A stretch of DNA of 64,000 nt. It comes from Wenxinia saemankumensis. GTDB lineage: Bacteria > Pseudomonadota > Alphaproteobacteria > Rhodobacterales > Rhodobacteraceae. The DNA lies in assembly GCF_900141735.1 (NCBI RefSeq), contig NZ_FQYO01000001.1:761479-825478 (forward strand), given 5' to 3'. A program made the position numbers and the translations under genes. The first letter of the stretch is position 1. Each line of letters opens with the position of its first letter. Positions 62,511 through 64,000 of this stretch are shown here, piece after piece. Under the pieces are notes generated by a model. It searched no databases, had not been told where the DNA came from, and worked only from the letters and a program-made list of their open reading frames with translations.

Positions 62511-63629
62511 ATGACCGACTTCAAGGAAACGATGCGGAAATCTCTGGCGCTGACGCGCGCCGGGAACCCGGCCAGTGCGACACGGCTCATCCAGGAGTCG
62601 CTGTTGCGGTCATCGCCGGATGCCAAGCCGGCGTCGAGTCGCCCGGCGATCGGTAGTGCGACTGACCACGCTCGCAGGCGGAACACACGATCGGCCGACG
62701 CGGATGTCGAGGATGCGGAGATCCTCGACGAGACGCCGTCTGTTCGGGCGACGCGGTCCCCGCCTGCGTCGAGGGCGCCAGGCAGTCAGGGCCGATCCAC
62801 GAGCGCTGCCGATGCGGCCGCGGCACCCACCCGCCTCGAACGGCGCCGCCACGACTGCGCGTATGGGATGCGGGACTATCTGCTCTTCGTGCCCTCCGGC
62901 GACATCACGGGGATCATCGTGATGCTGCACGGCTGCACCCAGACAGCCGAGGACTTCTCCCGCGGCACCGGGATGAACGAGGCGGCTGGGCCGGCGGGAT
63001 TCATCGTGATCTGGCCGGAACAGGGCCGGGCCTATAACGGCTCGCTCTGCTGGAACTGGTTCCGCGGGTCGGATCAGGCGGCAAGCGGCGGGGAGCCGGC
63101 CCTTCTGGCCGATCTCGTCCGGACCATCGCGCGCGAGCATGGCGTTGCAGAAGGACGATCCTTCGCCGCGGGCCTGTCCGCCGGGGGCGCGATGGCAGCG
63201 ATCCTCGGCCAGACCCACCCCGAGCTCTTCGCGGCCATCGGCGTGCATTCCGGCCTTGCCCCATGCTCGGCCCATGACGCTGTATCGGCGTTCGGTGCCA
63301 TGCGCGGCGACCCTGCCCCGTCCGCCAGGCCGCTGGGGCGTCCCTGCATCGTGTTCCAAGGTCTCGCCGACCATACGGTCGCCCCTGTCAATGCCCACAG
63401 ATTGACCGGGCCGCTGATCGAGGTCGAAACCCGCGACCACACCGGTCCGGGCCGGACGTATCGAACCACCCGCGGGCAGAGCGGCGTTGGACAGGCGGTC
63501 GAGCTGTGGGAAATCGAAGGTGCTGGCCATGCCTGGGCGGGAGGCAAGGCCGGCAGCAGCTATACCGATCCTTCAGGCCCGAACGCATCGATCGAGATGG
63601 TGCGGTTCTTTTCCACTCAAGTGACCTGA
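62511..63629 (+). CDS. PHB depolymerase-type esterase
   Basis: About 372 aa. The first 115 residues are a polar, low-complexity linker (SRPAIGSATDHARRRNTRSADADVED...). The catalytic domain begins at YLLFVPSGDITGIIVMLHGCTQTAEDFSRGTGMNEAAGPAGFIVIWPEQGRAYNGSLCWNWF. The nucleophile is Ser223 in GLSAGGAMAAILG, Asp in FQGLADHTVAPVN, and His in EGAGHAWAGG. The N-terminal linker has no signal peptide, so an intracellular polyester or ester hydrolase is plausible. Ribosome site GGAAGGG precedes the ATG. Confidence 0.84.
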   Translation: MTDFKETMRKSLALTRAGNPASATRLIQESLLRSSPDAKPASSRPAIGSATDHARRRNTRSADADVEDAEILDETPSVRATRSPPASRAPGSQGRSTSAADAAAAPTRLERRRHDCAYGMRDYLLFVPSGDITGIIVMLHGCTQTAEDFSRGTGMNEAAGPAGFIVIWPEQGRAYNGSLCWNWFRGSDQAASGGEPALLADLVRTIAREHGVAEGRSFAAGLSAGGAMAAILGQTHPELFAAIGVHSGLAPCSAHDAVSAFGAMRGDPAPSARPLGRPCIVFQGLADHTVAPVNAHRLTGPLIEVETRDHTGPGRTYRTTRGQSGVGQAVELWEIEGAGHAWAGGKAGSSYTDPSGPNASIEMVRFFSTQVT

Positions 63630-63911
63630 TCGGCTCGCACGAGTCGAATCCCAGGACCGGCTCGCCACTGCAGAGGCCTTACGAACAGAGGTGACGCCGT
63701 CCGGCTTGGTGTGGTTTGCCCGATGCGGAGAACCAGCCGTCAAAATGGCGACCGCCACTTTCACTTTGAAGCCGACATTCATGGCCGACGCAGCGAACGT
63801 CCGCTCCCCGCCCTTCCCGGCCGTCCGTGAGGATCCCAGCGAAGGGTCGTTGTCCGCCCTTCCGAGACCTCGATGCGGGCCGCACTGAGAGTCAGCTTCC
63901 CGGCCTGTCCA
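63630..63911. other. intergenic stretch before the IS-like end
   Basis: No supported gene. The short frames on both strands are not protein-like. A GAGTCGAATCCC at about 63650 recalls a tRNA T-loop, but no tRNA body fits around it. Confidence 0.45.
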
Positions 63912-63959
63912 GCGACATCAGGGACTGCCCCCCTGGCGACACTAAGAACTGACCCCCTC
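63912..63959. mobile_element. direct repeats resembling an IS21-type terminal region
   Basis: Two adjacent 24-base direct repeats, sharing 18 positions: GCGACA...ACTG.CCCCCT at 63912-63935 and 63936-63959. Multiple such TnsB-like terminal repeats are typical of IS21-family ends. The downstream transposase (istA) would lie beyond the window. Direction and exact tip not established. Confidence 0.5.
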
Positions 63960-64000
63960 GCTGTTTGATGTGTTGATGGTGGGGTGCGCCGGAGCGGCCT

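Noticed and set aside
63640..63680. tRNA-like T-loop (GAGTCGAATCCC)
   Set aside because: No acceptor, D or anticodon stem can be formed with the surrounding bases, which include the end of the esterase gene.

Overview
The window is GC-rich DNA, close to 70% by eye, with densely packed genes. The families present (DUF6525, an AztD-like zinc chaperone, imelysin/di-heme peroxidase operons, many Dpp- and Rbs-type ABC importers) point to an alphaproteobacterium of the Rhodobacteraceae/Paracoccaceae. The importer-rich, catabolic and transposon-scarred content suggests an accessory replicon or genomic island, but no replication gene or rRNA/tRNA gene was seen, so that is inference.

Layout. (1) 0.2-5.6 kb: divergent nikR and nikABCDE nickel importer with a canonical NikR operator, followed by a 16-bp tandem repeat. 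(2) 6.0-10.2 kb: CorC-type CBS protein, a NaChBac-like voltage-gated channel, DUF427 protein and ABC1 kinase. (3) 10.4-12.1 kb: DUF6525 protein and a CxCC-type CobW GTPase behind a Zur-like palindrome. (4) 12.4-26.1 kb: two divergent operons. One is a six-gene chain in which every junction is a 4-bp overlap (GntR, creatininase-like, ketopantoate-reductase-like, SDR, M20, amidase). The other is a Dpp-type importer with an M32 carboxypeptidase and an RraA-like protein. Together they look like an uptake-and-degradation system for a peptide- or amide-like compound. (5) 26.3-31.7 kb: a membrane protein, a gene-poor stretch, an Rrf2/flavoprotein pair, and fragments of a FecCD permease and an IS3 element. 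(6) 31.8-39.8 kb: a second Dpp-type importer, a FadR-type regulator with a palindromic operator, a DapA-family lyase/aldolase and an enolase-superfamily dehydratase, a likely sugar-acid pathway. (7) 40.0-48.0 kb: an internally deleted ABC exporter, then AraC, arabinose/fucose-isomerase-like enzyme, Rbs-type sugar importer and a CocE hydrolase. (8) 48.2-51.7 kb: an IS256 remnant, a second DUF6525-cobW module whose cobW is frameshifted twice, a second Zur-like palindrome and aztD. (9) 52.4-57.3 kb: imelysin, di-heme peroxidase, imelysin, DUF1513 operon, probably for iron. (10) 57.9-60.2 kb: two transglutaminase-like genes around two small proteins. (11) 60.7-63.6 kb: cspA, a small basic protein, a fatty-acid desaturase and a PHB-depolymerase-type esterase. 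(12) 63.9 kb: repeats resembling an IS21-type end.

Metals (Ni, Zn, probably Fe) and uptake of organic solutes are the two themes. The most unusual points are a NikR lacking three of the four expected nickel ligands although its operator is canonical, the duplicated zinc-type module with one decaying copy, and the six-gene overlap chain opposite its transporter.
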